64,000 nt of DNA, taken from assembly GCF_002355595.1 (NCBI RefSeq), contig NZ_AP017422.1:3658001-3722000 (forward strand), given 5' to 3'. The DNA is from Filimonas lacunae (GTDB lineage: Bacteria > Bacteroidota > Bacteroidia > Chitinophagales > Chitinophagaceae). This document shows, one piece after another, positions 36,749-45,353 of the stretch; within the stretch, counting starts at the first letter, position 1, and every line of letters begins with the position of its first letter. The translations under genes were made by a program, and so were the position numbers. The notes under the pieces were generated by a model that searched no databases, was not told the origin of the DNA, and saw only the letters and a program-made list of their open reading frames with translations.

Positions 36749-39627
36749 CAGAATTGAATTTTAGTGTAGGGCATGGCGGGCAGTGTAAAGGTTACGGTGT
36801 TGCCTTTGCTGCTGTGGCTTTGCCCGGGTTTGCCGGTGTATTGTTGGGTGGTGTTGCCAGTGGTGACGGTAAGCAGGTTGTGGCGGGTGATGACCTGCTG
36901 CGGCAGGGTGAGTGTAACGGGTGCCGATGCGGTGAAGTACCAGCCATCTACCTTTTGGCACAAAGCGGCTGCGGCGGGGCCTTTGCGGGTGGTGAGCTGG
37001 TAAGCGCCGCAGCTAATATGGGTGCCACCGCTGAGGAACAGGTATTGTAAGGTATCGTGCTGCTGGCTGATGATGCCCAGTGTGCCGTTGCTGGCGTAAG
37101 GGCCGTAGCTGGCTTTGGCGGTGCTGTCGGCCGCGAATATCCATTGGGTGCCGCCGTTGCGGGTGGTTATTGTAATGCCGGTAACGGTGCTGTTGGCTGT
37201 GTGGGGTGTAAAGCTTTGTATGGTGGCAATGCTGGCGGGTGCTGCGGTGGTAGCGGGTTCCAGCACTACGGTAAACGGACGCTTCCAGGCTTCGCCTTTT
37301 TGCCGGGCTACTATGGTGGGCAGTGGCAGTGTGGCTATCTCCTGTGGCAGGCCCATGCGGTCGATGGCTTTGGAGGCGGGGGCTTTTACGCTGAATATTT
37401 CGCGGTCGTTTTCGCCTTTCATCCACAGGTGCATCTGCACTTCGGGCTGGTGGGGCATTTGCAGGCGAAACACGGCTTGTATGTTTTGCGGGATGGTGAT
37501 GCTTTGTTTATCCCAGAAATAATCATAGGCCGAAAGGTGTCCGCCTGCAAAGGTGAGCGACTCCGTGGGTTGCAGTGGCAGTGGTGCACCGTTGCTATCT
37601 TGTAGCGTGAGTTGCTGGCCCATGTTGTGATAGAAATAATCGTGCATTTTATCCCTGCCATCCTGCCGGGCGCTGCGGAACACATCTATATAATAGCCCG
37701 CCGTATTGCCGGTGCGGATAATGGCGATGAGCCTGTTTTGCAGGGCCTGTGTTTCGGGTTCTATAAACGACACATTGGCCATGCTTACCAGCGGGAAAAA
37801 GCCGGTGGCCACGCCGGATGCGGGATAGCTGTGCAGCAGTTGAAAACCGTGGTTGCTTTTCATGACCGGGTAGGCGGATATGCCATCTACCGCCACGGTG
37901 TTGTGGGCGGGAAACTGGGAGTAATACTCGCCATAGTCCGGCTGAAAATAGCTGGTGCCAATGCCTGCTTCGGGGGCCAGTATCATGCCTTTGCCGTATA
38001 GCTCCAGGGAAATGCCGCCTGCGTGCATGTGGTTGCCTTTAGAGCCACTGAGGGCCACCATCAGTCCCTGTGTACTGTCGAAGCCGTTGCGCACAGCCAG
38101 GTAGCTTACTTTGGGGGCGCTGAACACCGGGGTTACATAGTCGGTAATGTGGCCTGGTGTGGTGGTTTTGTTATCGTATTCGTTTTGCTTTTCGGTTTCG
38201 TTGGGGGGCATTAGCATGGCGGCTATGCCTTCTTTCTTTTCTTCTGTTGATGATATGCCGGTGTAAAAGGCTTCCAGGGTGCGCAGGTAGCGGCTGTAGG
38301 TGGCGGCCTGTGCGGGCTTGTGGTGCAGCTGTGCATTGGCCAGCAACTGGCGCGCGGGTGTGAGGGATAAGCGACCGTAGTGCGAATCGCCAAACGCGGT
38401 GAAGCAACCATTGGGAAACAGGTATTGCGCCGCAGCGGGTACGGCTTTTTCCAGCACGGGCATACCGGGGAGAATATCGTGTTGGTATTGTTTATCGAAA
38501 CGCTGTACAATACCGGTGAAATCGGCCAGCACGTTCAGGCTGTAGCCGGGGCATTCGTTCCAGATGCCGGTGGTGCTGTCGTACCCTTCGCGCAGCAGCT
38601 TTGCCAGGCTCCACTGGCGCTCGGTATCGTGGTTGAGAATGGCATCGGTATAGTACTGCCTGCCCTTGCCATCGGCATAGGCGGGGTTATCTTCCAGCAC
38701 GGCGGCGATGTTCAGCACGTTACGGGCTTCTATCAGGTTCCAGTTGTTGAAGGCTACTCCGTGGTGTATCTGCACCTCGGCCCATTTGCGAAACACCGTG
38801 GTGTACAGGGGCATATTGGCTTGCTGGTGCTGGCTGAGGTAATCGTACAGCAGATCGTACACGCCGGTAAGGTGACCGAGCAACGCGGCTTCCTGTATCA
38901 CTTCAAAGGTGGCCAGCCCGGCAATGGTTTCGTGGTGACCGTGGGTAATATCGTGCGGAGTGCTGCGGTAAAACATGCCCTGCATATAGGTATCGAACAG
39001 CCCCACCGCAAAACGGGCGTACTGCTCCTCTCCTTTAAACTGGTACAGCCAGGCAGCCGTATAGGCCATGCCCATGAGCTGGGTGTTGATGGTTTCTATT
39101 ACCCGCCCGGTTTTGGCCACCTCCACCCACTCCATCGGCTCGCCAGGACGGGAACGATTTACCAGGTACACGCCTTTGGTGTCATCCGCATACGGCAACA
39201 GGTTCTCCGGTTTGGGCGCGGCGTAAGGGGTAATATGATCCCGCGCACCGGGGAAACGGACGGTGGGCTTTTCTGCCTGGCCCTCTGTATGGTCAAAAAC
39301 GCCCCCTTTGATGTAGACTTCCGTGGCGTGGGTTTTCCAGTAGAGTTGCAAGCGGGATAGCATGTAGGTGCTGTCTGTTTGGCAACTTTTTATGTAGGGG
39401 GCTATGGATGCCGTTAGTTTTTCCAGCGTGAGTTGGGATTGGGGGGATTGTTGGATGTATTGTTTTAGGTTGGGGAGGTTTGATTTTAGTACCTCCATGC
39501 GGGGGTGGCCCTGGGGGTATTGGGTGGGGAGTGGGATTTGTGGTTGGGCTATTATGCTTTTGCATAATAGTAGTGTTAGGAGGAGGTTTATGGGCTTCCT
39601 CGGCTTTTGGGGATTCGTTTGGATCAT
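36748..39627 (-). CDS. Heparinase II/III-type polysaccharide lyase, 959 aa
   Basis: A large lyase of the heparinase II/III superfamily (PL12/15/17/21-like). Signal region about 1-28; alpha/alpha toroid about 30-430 with TPHDITHGHHETIAGLATFE, VAFNNWNLIEARNVLN and EGYDSTTGIWNECPGYSLNV (Asn, His, Tyr and Glu of the active cleft type); then the beta-sandwich about 500-950 with SGSKGNHMHAGGISLELYGK (metal or active-site His) and PEAGIGTSYFQPDYGEYYSQFPAH... in its first half. At 959 residues it is longer than typical 600-750 residue members, the excess being C-terminal beta structure. First gene of the operon lyase-GH88-symporter-HTCS. Specificity could be glucuronan, alginate-type or glycosaminoglycan; sequence does not decide. 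Confidence 0.85.
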   Translation of the reverse strand: MIQTNPQKPRKPINLLLTLLLCKSIIAQPQIPLPTQYPQGHPRMEVLKSNLPNLKQYIQQSPQSQLTLEKLTASIAPYIKSCQTDSTYMLSRLQLYWKTHATEVYIKGGVFDHTEGQAEKPTVRFPGARDHITPYAAPKPENLLPYADDTKGVYLVNRSRPGEPMEWVEVAKTGRVIETINTQLMGMAYTAAWLYQFKGEEQYARFAVGLFDTYMQGMFYRSTPHDITHGHHETIAGLATFEVIQEAALLGHLTGVYDLLYDYLSQHQQANMPLYTTVFRKWAEVQIHHGVAFNNWNLIEARNVLNIAAVLEDNPAYADGKGRQYYTDAILNHDTERQWSLAKLLREGYDSTTGIWNECPGYSLNVLADFTGIVQRFDKQYQHDILPGMPVLEKAVPAAAQYLFPNGCFTAFGDSHYGRLSLTPARQLLANAQLHHKPAQAATYSRYLRTLEAFYTGISSTEEKKEGIAAMLMPPNETEKQNEYDNKTTTPGHITDYVTPVFSAPKVSYLAVRNGFDSTQGLMVALSGSKGNHMHAGGISLELYGKGMILAPEAGIGTSYFQPDYGEYYSQFPAHNTVAVDGISAYPVMKSNHGFQLLHSYPASGVATGFFPLVSMANVSFIEPETQALQNRLIAIIRTGNTAGYYIDVFRSARQDGRDKMHDYFYHNMGQQLTLQDSNGAPLPLQPTESLTFAGGHLSAYDYFWDKQSITIPQNIQAVFRLQMPHQPEVQMHLWMKGENDREIFSVKAPASKAIDRMGLPQEIATLPLPTIVARQKGEAWKRPFTVVLEPATTAAPASIATIQSFTPHTANSTVTGITITTRNGGTQWIFAADSTAKASYGPYASNGTLGIISQQHDTLQYLFLSGGTHISCGAYQLTTRKGPAAAALCQKVDGWYFTASAPVTLTLPQQVITRHNLLTVTTGNTTQQYTGKPGQSHSSKGNTVTFTLPAMPYTKIQF

Positions 39628-39956
39628 ATGGCAATGGGCTACCAGGTTCGGGGGTGGAATTGGTCACGGCCCCGGTGGGTGGTAGTGTGTGGGCGAAGTT
39701 ATTGGGTTGTGGAAGTTATGAAGAGGGTGTTTTTTGCCTTTTATGGGGGTGGTTTGGGTCAATGGGACTTTAATGATAGCCAAACATAGCTTAAAAAAGG
39801 AAATTAAACATTCTTCGCAAGCTATAAAACAAAGAAAACACCTTACATAAACAAGTCATGACATTATTTTTTATAAATTATGCCGTAGAAAAACATTTAA
39901 AAGATCTTAGATAGACAATAACTAGAATTCAATTGAACTTACAATAAAGTTTGTCA
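39628..39956. other. Intergenic region at the composition boundary
   Basis: The first half (to about 39,780) is G-rich like the polysaccharide locus; the second half turns sharply AT-rich and stays so for about 11 kb. TATGTTTG on the minus strand at 39781-39788 fits the TAnnTTTG -7 box and could serve the lyase operon with a long leader of about 150 bases. No tRNA, direct repeat or integrase is visible at the junction. Confidence 0.4.
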
Positions 39957-41834
39957 ATGATAAATGAAATAACAATTCCTGCAGAAATCCGAAGAGAATA
40001 CATATTACGTGAAGAAGACACTTCTTTAAAATCAATCAGTAGAGTAAATATATTCATTGGTCCTAATAATTCCGGGAAAAGCAGATTGCTTAGAAACCTA
40101 TTCATCGACGACTTTAATTACAAAACAAGTGAATATGATTTTGACGATTTTCTAACAAAAATAAAATCTCTATATAGTGAGATAGATAATTTCATGGAGG
40201 ATCATGGCTTAATAGACATATCCGGAAATAACGGCGACCCTAGAAAAAAATTACAGGAAATAATAACACAAATAGAAACAGCAAATCTTCGAGAACAGCT
40301 TAAAGCAGCACAACAATTTACTTCCTATATAAACTCATTAAAGCAATTTTACGTTAACGGGTACAATAGCAAAAATGGAAACAAACAACCAACTCCAGAC
40401 ATAGTAGCAAAAAAACTCCAATCACTAGGCAGTTCTTATTCAGAAAAGATCACGGCCAATTACGAAAACGCTTCATTTGTAGAATTCAAGAAAACATACA
40501 TACCAATACTTAGGGGACTTAGGCCTATTCAGCTGCAAAACTCTGACAACACATATATTGCCACCGGCTTCAACAACTACCTTTCAAGAACTATTAAAGA
40601 TTATTTTGCAAAAACCGAAAATGACCAATTCAAACTCCCTCCTAAAGCAACAATAGCAACGGGTTTAGACTTATTTGAAATCATAAAAAAAATGCATTCA
40701 GGCACAAAAGAAAACCGTGATAAACTAAAAGCATTTAATAAGTTCCTAAGCATCAATTTCTTTGATTCGAAAGAAGTTGAGATAATCCCATTGGAAAGTG
40801 ATCACGTTTTACATGTAACAATTGGGAACGAAGAAAGACCCATATACAACTTAGGAGATGGAATACAAAGTTTAATACTGCTACTATATCCAATATACTT
40901 CAATGACAATACACCACACCTTTGCTTTATTGAAGAACCAGAATTATCACTACATCCAGGAATGCAAAGATTATTCCTTGACACAATACTAAGTAATCAA
41001 TTTTCAAATATTCAATTTTTCATATCCACTCACTCCAACCATTTCCTTGATATGACTTTGGATCATGATCAAATTTCCATTTACAACTTAAACAAAGTGA
41101 GTGAATCGCAAAAGTTTGAAATCACAAATACCAATAACACTGACATTAAAATACTAAATACTTTAGGCGTTAAAAACTCTTCGGTATTTCTTAGTAATTG
41201 TACAATATGGATTGAAGGAATTTCCGATAGATTTTACATAAACAAGTACCTAGAGATTTACCAAAAAAGCAAACTGGGGAAAGATTATGAATCTAAACGA
41301 TTTAAAGAAGACTTTCACTTTTCATATGTAGAATATGGCGGGTCTAACATTATTCATTATTCTTTCGAGGAAATGTCCAATTGGGAAAAAATAAAAGCAA
41401 CAAGAATTAGCAATAAAATTTTAGTAATAGTAGACTCTGACGACACCAATATTAATAATAAATCCAAAAAAGCTGAAAGACTAAGAATGCTCAAAGAAAA
41501 TTTAGGAGACCAACTTATAATACTCCCTTGCAGAGAGATTGAGAATACACTATCTCCGAAAATTATAAGAGACATAATAAAAACAAGAGAAGGCGTTAGC
41601 GAAATCGAGTTTAACTTTTCAGAATCCGACTACAAAAACAAATACCTAGGAACATTCATCGAAAAGAATGCGACTGGAATAACCAAGAAATACTCTCAAA
41701 AGAGCGGTACGATATACAACAAAGTTGATTTTGCAAAAATAGCAGTGGAACAAATACAAGAACTAGACGACCTAAGCTTCTCAGGGAGAGAGATAGCAGA
41801 AAATATATTCAATTTCATAAGCGATCACAACTAA
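39957..41834 (+). CDS. OLD-family nuclease (AAA ATPase with TOPRIM domain)
   Basis: A 625-residue protein; the ATG at 39957 is preferred over an in-frame TTG two codons earlier. The SMC/ABC-type ATPase has Walker A GPNNSGKS (35-42), a coiled insertion (about 55-150), signature-like LGDGIQS (299-305), Walker B LCFIEEPELSLHP (322-334) and STHS (357-360). The C-terminal TOPRIM domain has WIEGISDRFYI (Glu 420) and VIVDSDD (493-496), the acidic metal-binding residues of OLD nucleases. OLD proteins cut DNA in phage defence, alone (P2 Old, class 1) or with a UvrD-like helicase (Gabija). No helicase gene lies next to it, so it is a class 1-like, solitary form. AT-rich codon use unlike the upstream locus suggests transfer. 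Confidence 0.85.
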   Translation: MINEITIPAEIRREYILREEDTSLKSISRVNIFIGPNNSGKSRLLRNLFIDDFNYKTSEYDFDDFLTKIKSLYSEIDNFMEDHGLIDISGNNGDPRKKLQEIITQIETANLREQLKAAQQFTSYINSLKQFYVNGYNSKNGNKQPTPDIVAKKLQSLGSSYSEKITANYENASFVEFKKTYIPILRGLRPIQLQNSDNTYIATGFNNYLSRTIKDYFAKTENDQFKLPPKATIATGLDLFEIIKKMHSGTKENRDKLKAFNKFLSINFFDSKEVEIIPLESDHVLHVTIGNEERPIYNLGDGIQSLILLLYPIYFNDNTPHLCFIEEPELSLHPGMQRLFLDTILSNQFSNIQFFISTHSNHFLDMTLDHDQISIYNLNKVSESQKFEITNTNNTDIKILNTLGVKNSSVFLSNCTIWIEGISDRFYINKYLEIYQKSKLGKDYESKRFKEDFHFSYVEYGGSNIIHYSFEEMSNWEKIKATRISNKILVIVDSDDTNINNKSKKAERLRMLKENLGDQLIILPCREIENTLSPKIIRDIIKTREGVSEIEFNFSESDYKNKYLGTFIEKNATGITKKYSQKSGTIYNKVDFAKIAVEQIQELDDLSFSGREIAENIFNFISDHN

Positions 41835-41966
41835 ACATATATAGTATAAAATTGTCATACAAATAATGGTATCCCACCCTATTCTTTACAACACTACCTA
41901 GTTTAGAGGATTGTACTTTACAATTCTAACCAGATGAAGATTTTTATTGGAATAACATCAATTAAA

Positions 41967-42437
41967 TCAAGCTGCCACATCTTCCTTACTATTAGCTTTT
42001 AAAGTCTTGACATTTTTACTTTTCGAGGACCGTTCCTTGGCATTCTTTTTACGTTCCGATTCCTGCAGATACATCTTCTCTTCATATTCATCATACTCAT
42101 GCTCTTTTTTAAGCATCTCAATCATTTTACAAGCATCAGAAATACTATGAAACTGATAAAGACGAAAGTCATATCTAACAAATAAATTAGCAATACAGGG
42201 ATCATTAGTATTAGTTTTAACAGCATTTAACCCCCAAATAAAAGCATAATGCGCTTTATCATTATCCCAACAGATTAAATGGGAAGAAATTTCCGTGCAA
42301 TGACGCTTTATCAATAAATTAAAATGCCAATCTTTTAACCAAATACTCTTACTGAGCTTATTCTTTTCCATTGGTGTCAGCTTTGCAGGCTCCTTAAGCT
42401 TTCGCATAACAATAATATTTAAAATATCAAATTTCAT
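41967..42437 (-). CDS. Hypothetical protein, last gene of the TCS unit
   Basis: A 156-residue soluble protein; the start at 42437 overlaps the response regulator stop by 11 bases, though an internal Met 11 (42407) is also possible. The N-terminal 100 residues mix helix and strand with many aromatics and Cys/His (DWHFNLLIKRHCTEISSHLI, CWDNDKAHYAFIWGL); the last 50 are a highly charged helix rich in Lys, Glu and Ser (ESERKKNAKERSSKSKN), ending EDVAA. No family recognised. Its position suggests an accessory or output role linked to the two-component proteins, which is inference. Confidence 0.6.
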   Translation of the reverse strand: MKFDILNIIVMRKLKEPAKLTPMEKNKLSKSIWLKDWHFNLLIKRHCTEISSHLICWDNDKAHYAFIWGLNAVKTNTNDPCIANLFVRYDFRLYQFHSISDACKMIEMLKKEHEYDEYEEKMYLQESERKKNAKERSSKSKNVKTLKANSKEDVAA

Positions 42438-43128
42438 TTATATTAAAGAGCCCGTTCTTTATCGCAAACAAAACCAGCCCTACTCTATTCTTAATACCAT
42501 AACGATTAAATATAGCCTGCCGATAGCCATCTATTGTTTTAGGGCTCAAAAACATTTTCTCTGCAACTTCTTCATATTTAAGTTCTGAACAAGCGTAACG
42601 AATGAAAATCCGTTCATTTTCAGATAAACTTTTCCATATAGCATCAACTTCCCCCTCTCTACCCTCAATATCCTCTACCGACTCTTGCTTAATGGCATCA
42701 ATCAATTTCCCAGTAATAAAATCTGTATAATAATATCCTTTCTCACTTATAGACTTTATTGCCTGATGTATATCTTCAACCTCAATATCTTTAGACAAGT
42801 ACCCTTTTACTCCTAAGCGAAGCATCCTTACCACTGACTCTTCACTCTCTACCATGGATATCACCAAAACTGATATGCCAGGATGGTGCTTTTTTAACCA
42901 CACCATACTTTCAAACCCATCCATATCTGGCATATCGATATCTAATAATAAAATATCCGGCAAAGCCTTTTTATCAATCTTTTTCACCATATCATCTCCA
43001 CTCTCCGCTTCAAAAACTAAAAGATAATTTTGCTTATAGGCTAGATCAATAAGAGTAATTAGTCCTTTCCGAAAAAGCTTATGATCATCAACGATTGCTA
43101 TTTTAATTGGCGGTTTACGATAGGACAT
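42427..43128 (-). CDS. NarL/FixJ-type (LuxR HTH) response regulator
   Basis: A 233-residue response regulator: receiver about 8-125 with IAIVDDHKLFRKGL and phospho-Asp in ILLLDIDMPDMDG (residue about 60), Lys 109-type VKGYLSKD; linker; LuxR-type HTH about 165-230 (ENERIFIRYACSELKYEEVA, EKMFLSPKTIDGYRQAIFNR). The histidine kinase gene ends 3 bases before its start, so they are a pair. It is expected to bind DNA as a phosphorylated dimer, possibly at its own operon and at the divergent TIR operon, whose promoter lies in the shared upstream region. That link is inference. Confidence 0.88.
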   Translation of the reverse strand: MSYRKPPIKIAIVDDHKLFRKGLITLIDLAYKQNYLLVFEAESGDDMVKKIDKKALPDILLLDIDMPDMDGFESMVWLKKHHPGISVLVISMVESEESVVRMLRLGVKGYLSKDIEVEDIHQAIKSISEKGYYYTDFITGKLIDAIKQESVEDIEGREGEVDAIWKSLSENERIFIRYACSELKYEEVAEKMFLSPKTIDGYRQAIFNRYGIKNRVGLVLFAIKNGLFNINEI

Positions 43129-43131
43129 ATA

Positions 43132-43938
43132 TTAATGAGTTAAAACGGGAACAATTATTTCGACATCAGTCCCTTTGCCAGGAAAGCTTTTAATTTTAAA
43201 TTCAGCGTCTATTAATTTGGCTCGACTAGACATATTGTGCAATCCAGTACTTTCTTTCTCTACGCTAAGCCGATCAGCTAAAATCAGATCAAAACCAACA
43301 CCATCATCACTTATTTTCACAGTAAGAAAACCATCAGAATAGCTAACAATTACAGTTACATTCTTAGCATTTGAATGTTTTACAATATTATTTAAAGCCT
43401 CTTGACATAATCTAAAAACCACTACTTCTTTTCCAGAGGAAAGTTTATCAGGATAACCACTTTGAGAATAGACAATCTCGTACTTTTTTGTTTTCCTCAG
43501 TCGTTCCAACTCGCTTTCAAGCATTCTAACGAAACCCGCTTTCATTACAGCATCTGAATTAAGAGAAACGCTCAAAGCTTTTAGATCTCCCATTAGTTTC
43601 TTTGCCAATAATTTGGTTTCAGTAACATGCTCAGTTATATCACCAGAACTATGGACCAAGATAGCAGACAAATTAATGTTTATTAAAGAAACAATATGAC
43701 TAAAATTAGCATGCAATTCTTTTGCAATATGATGCAAAGTCCTCTCCTGTATCTCCAGCCTGGATTGGAGTATAATTTTATTAAAAGACTCTTGTAACAT
43801 CAGTACCTCTTGCTCATGTTGATGTCTTTTTTTTTGCAACCTAAAAAAGAAATAGGTAAGCAAACAAACAAAAAACAGCAAAAGAATAGTTGAAACTACA
43901 ATAGTCAAAATTGTTTCTTCGGAAACTGTGCGCGCCAT
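43132..43938 (-). CDS. LiaS/DegS-type sensor histidine kinase
   Basis: A 268-residue kinase. One membrane helix (about 9-33) with almost no outside domain, a coiled coil (about 35-70), then the HisKA_3-type dimerisation helix with LHHIAKELHANFSHI (the family usually has a DLHD-type motif here; the Asp is replaced by Ala) and HATPase with RLCQEALNNIVKHSNAKNV, KISDDGVGFD and GLHNMSSRAKLI. With no sensing domain of its own, the 7-TM protein encoded just upstream, overlapping by 34 bases, is a natural candidate for the signal input. It is the partner of the LuxR-type regulator. Confidence 0.87.
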   Translation of the reverse strand: MARTVSEETILTIVVSTILLLFFVCLLTYFFFRLQKKRHQHEQEVLMLQESFNKIILQSRLEIQERTLHHIAKELHANFSHIVSLININLSAILVHSSGDITEHVTETKLLAKKLMGDLKALSVSLNSDAVMKAGFVRMLESELERLRKTKKYEIVYSQSGYPDKLSSGKEVVVFRLCQEALNNIVKHSNAKNVTVIVSYSDGFLTVKISDDGVGFDLILADRLSVEKESTGLHNMSSRAKLIDAEFKIKSFPGKGTDVEIIVPVLTH

Positions 43939-44585
43939 ACGAAAGCTATTAAATAAAATGAATACATGAGTATGTTTAAAAAAAGTAGAATATTAAACAA
44001 TGCAACTGCCATAGATAAGTTTACTCGAACTATATAATTAAGAAAAATAAAATATGGCAAGCTAACTGTATTAAATATAAAACCTCCCAATGATATCCAA
44101 AAAAGGGAATCTCTTTGCACAACTTTCGGTTTCACCCTATTTAGTTCCTGCATAAAATATAAGAAAGAACATAAAATTATCAACATATTGCCACCTATAA
44201 TATTATAAGTATTCAGCTGATTCATTTTCTGGACAAATAACAGATTAATCAATCCGAATACAGTATAAACAATAAATAAACATAGTCTGTAATTCCACAA
44301 GAACTTACTTTCCAAAACTTTGGTATAAAACCAAAAATAAAACAGGTACTGGGGCATCAAATACAAATTATAAATCCACAAATTCGATTTTGAGTAACTC
44401 CAGTACCGTGTTCTATGCAGAGACAATTTCCAGGAAATAGCAAACAATTCAACTGCTAAACTTCCCAATAGAAATATCGCAAATAGACTGTACGGATCTG
44501 TCCATTTTCCTTTAGAACTTTTTAAACCAATAATTACACTAAAAAGCAGCGGAATTAAATAAAGATAATGAACAAATCTAGGCAT
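43905..44585 (-). CDS. Seven-helix membrane protein, candidate sensor
   Basis: A 226-residue protein made almost entirely of seven hydrophobic helices (about 5-22, 32-55, 65-90, 95-115, 122-142, 155-180, 190-215) with short loops. N terminus MPRFVHYLYLIPLLFSVIIG. No transporter motif is seen, and the layout recalls 7-TM input modules of signalling proteins. It overlaps the kinase gene by 34 bases and follows the 140-aa gene by 14, so the three are one operon. I infer a role in signal input to the kinase; the family has no name I recognise. Confidence 0.7.
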   Translation of the reverse strand: MPRFVHYLYLIPLLFSVIIGLKSSKGKWTDPYSLFAIFLLGSLAVELFAISWKLSLHRTRYWSYSKSNLWIYNLYLMPQYLFYFWFYTKVLESKFLWNYRLCLFIVYTVFGLINLLFVQKMNQLNTYNIIGGNMLIILCSFLYFMQELNRVKPKVVQRDSLFWISLGGFIFNTVSLPYFIFLNYIVRVNLSMAVALFNILLFLNILMYSFYLIAFVWRAQFPKKQF

Positions 44586-44599
44586 GCTTCAAGATACAT

Positions 44600-45022
44600 C
44601 TATTCATCTAATCCATCACAAATTGGTGGACAAGGTGAACCAACATTAAAATCTCGCGGCTTTGACGAATCAATGCTTCTTGCTTGAAAATCGCAAGAAT
44701 CCTCAATTGTAATATCACTGCGCCTACATTTCTCTTGGTCATATTTCGTCATAACCATAAGAAGACACGTCTGCCCAGGATAAACTTCCTCTTCCCCATA
44801 AGTTCCAAAATAAATCCTAAGTCCATCAGCTCCCGCACGATCAATTTCGTCTAAAAGTTTCGAAACATGTTCTCTGGAATACCATACAGATTTAGTATCT
44901 GGTTTTCCCAGTTGTTCACTCAATGCAACATGCTTTGTTTGCAGGAATCTATTAATTCTCTGCGTAGTTACAGTTTTACCAACGAAAAAGAAAGGCAAAG
45001 GAGCTTCATTTTGTCCTAACAT
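44600..45022 (-). CDS. Hypothetical protein, first gene of the TCS unit
   Basis: A 140-residue soluble protein without signal peptide. Conserved-looking segments: HVALSEQLGKPDTKSVWYSR, LLDEIDRAGADGLRIYFGTY, PGQTCLLMVMTKY and a Cys-rich end GSPCPPICDGLDE. I recall the same gene in front of similar membrane protein/kinase/LuxR sets elsewhere in Bacteroidota, but cannot name the family or its function. The Asp-rich centre and Cys-Pro-Pro-Ile-Cys tail could bind metal. First gene of the minus-strand operon, with the divergent TIR operon starting 331 bases away. Confidence 0.65.
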   Translation of the reverse strand: MLGQNEAPLPFFFVGKTVTTQRINRFLQTKHVALSEQLGKPDTKSVWYSREHVSKLLDEIDRAGADGLRIYFGTYGEEEVYPGQTCLLMVMTKYDQEKCRRSDITIEDSCDFQARSIDSSKPRDFNVGSPCPPICDGLDE

Positions 45023-45353
45023 AAAAATTGTTTTAAGATTAAAAAATCGAGAACAATTATACAGTCAAGAAGGGGGCAAAGTCAATAGAAAGAGAAACGC
45101 ACGAATCGAAAAATCACAGTCTACGCTTTGAAAAATCAAAGTATCAGGAAAAACCCTTGGCTAATTCAGGCGAAACCCTAATCATATAACTCAACAACAT
45201 CGTAACCTTTAATAGAACTAGAAGCTAAAAGGATCCCAATTGGCATATTTCGATTTGAAAATCAATCAATTGAGAAAAACAGGACTTCTCCCTTCAAGAA
45301 CAGGTTTTTACCCAACCATACTCAAAATAGTTTTGACAAATAAAATAACAACC
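45023..45353. promoter_or_regulatory. Divergent promoter region between the TCS and TIR operons
   Basis: 331 AT-rich bases separate the two divergent operons. Two near-palindromes of one type occur: CTTTGAAAAATCAAAG at 45126-45141 and ATTTGAAAATCAAT at 45253-45266. They could be operators for the LuxR-type regulator or for another protein. No clear TAnnTTTG box was found in either direction. A TTG-started extension of the TIR frame through this region is unlikely. Confidence 0.35.

Noticed and set aside
38380-39360. 326-codon plus-strand frame
   Set aside because: Antisense of the heparinase gene; typical of high-GC codon usage, no family.
39293-39685. Frames on both strands across the start of the heparinase gene
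   Set aside because: Shadows of the Pro/Gln-rich coding stretch and the G-rich leader.
39957-41834. Gabija system
   Set aside because: The AAA/TOPRIM protein fits GajA in outline, but no UvrD-like GajB gene is adjacent on either side.
45240-45353. TTG-started N-terminal extension of the first TIR protein
   Set aside because: An ATG in frame at 45354 starts directly before the TIR domain; the extension contains the near-palindrome and reads like non-coding DNA.
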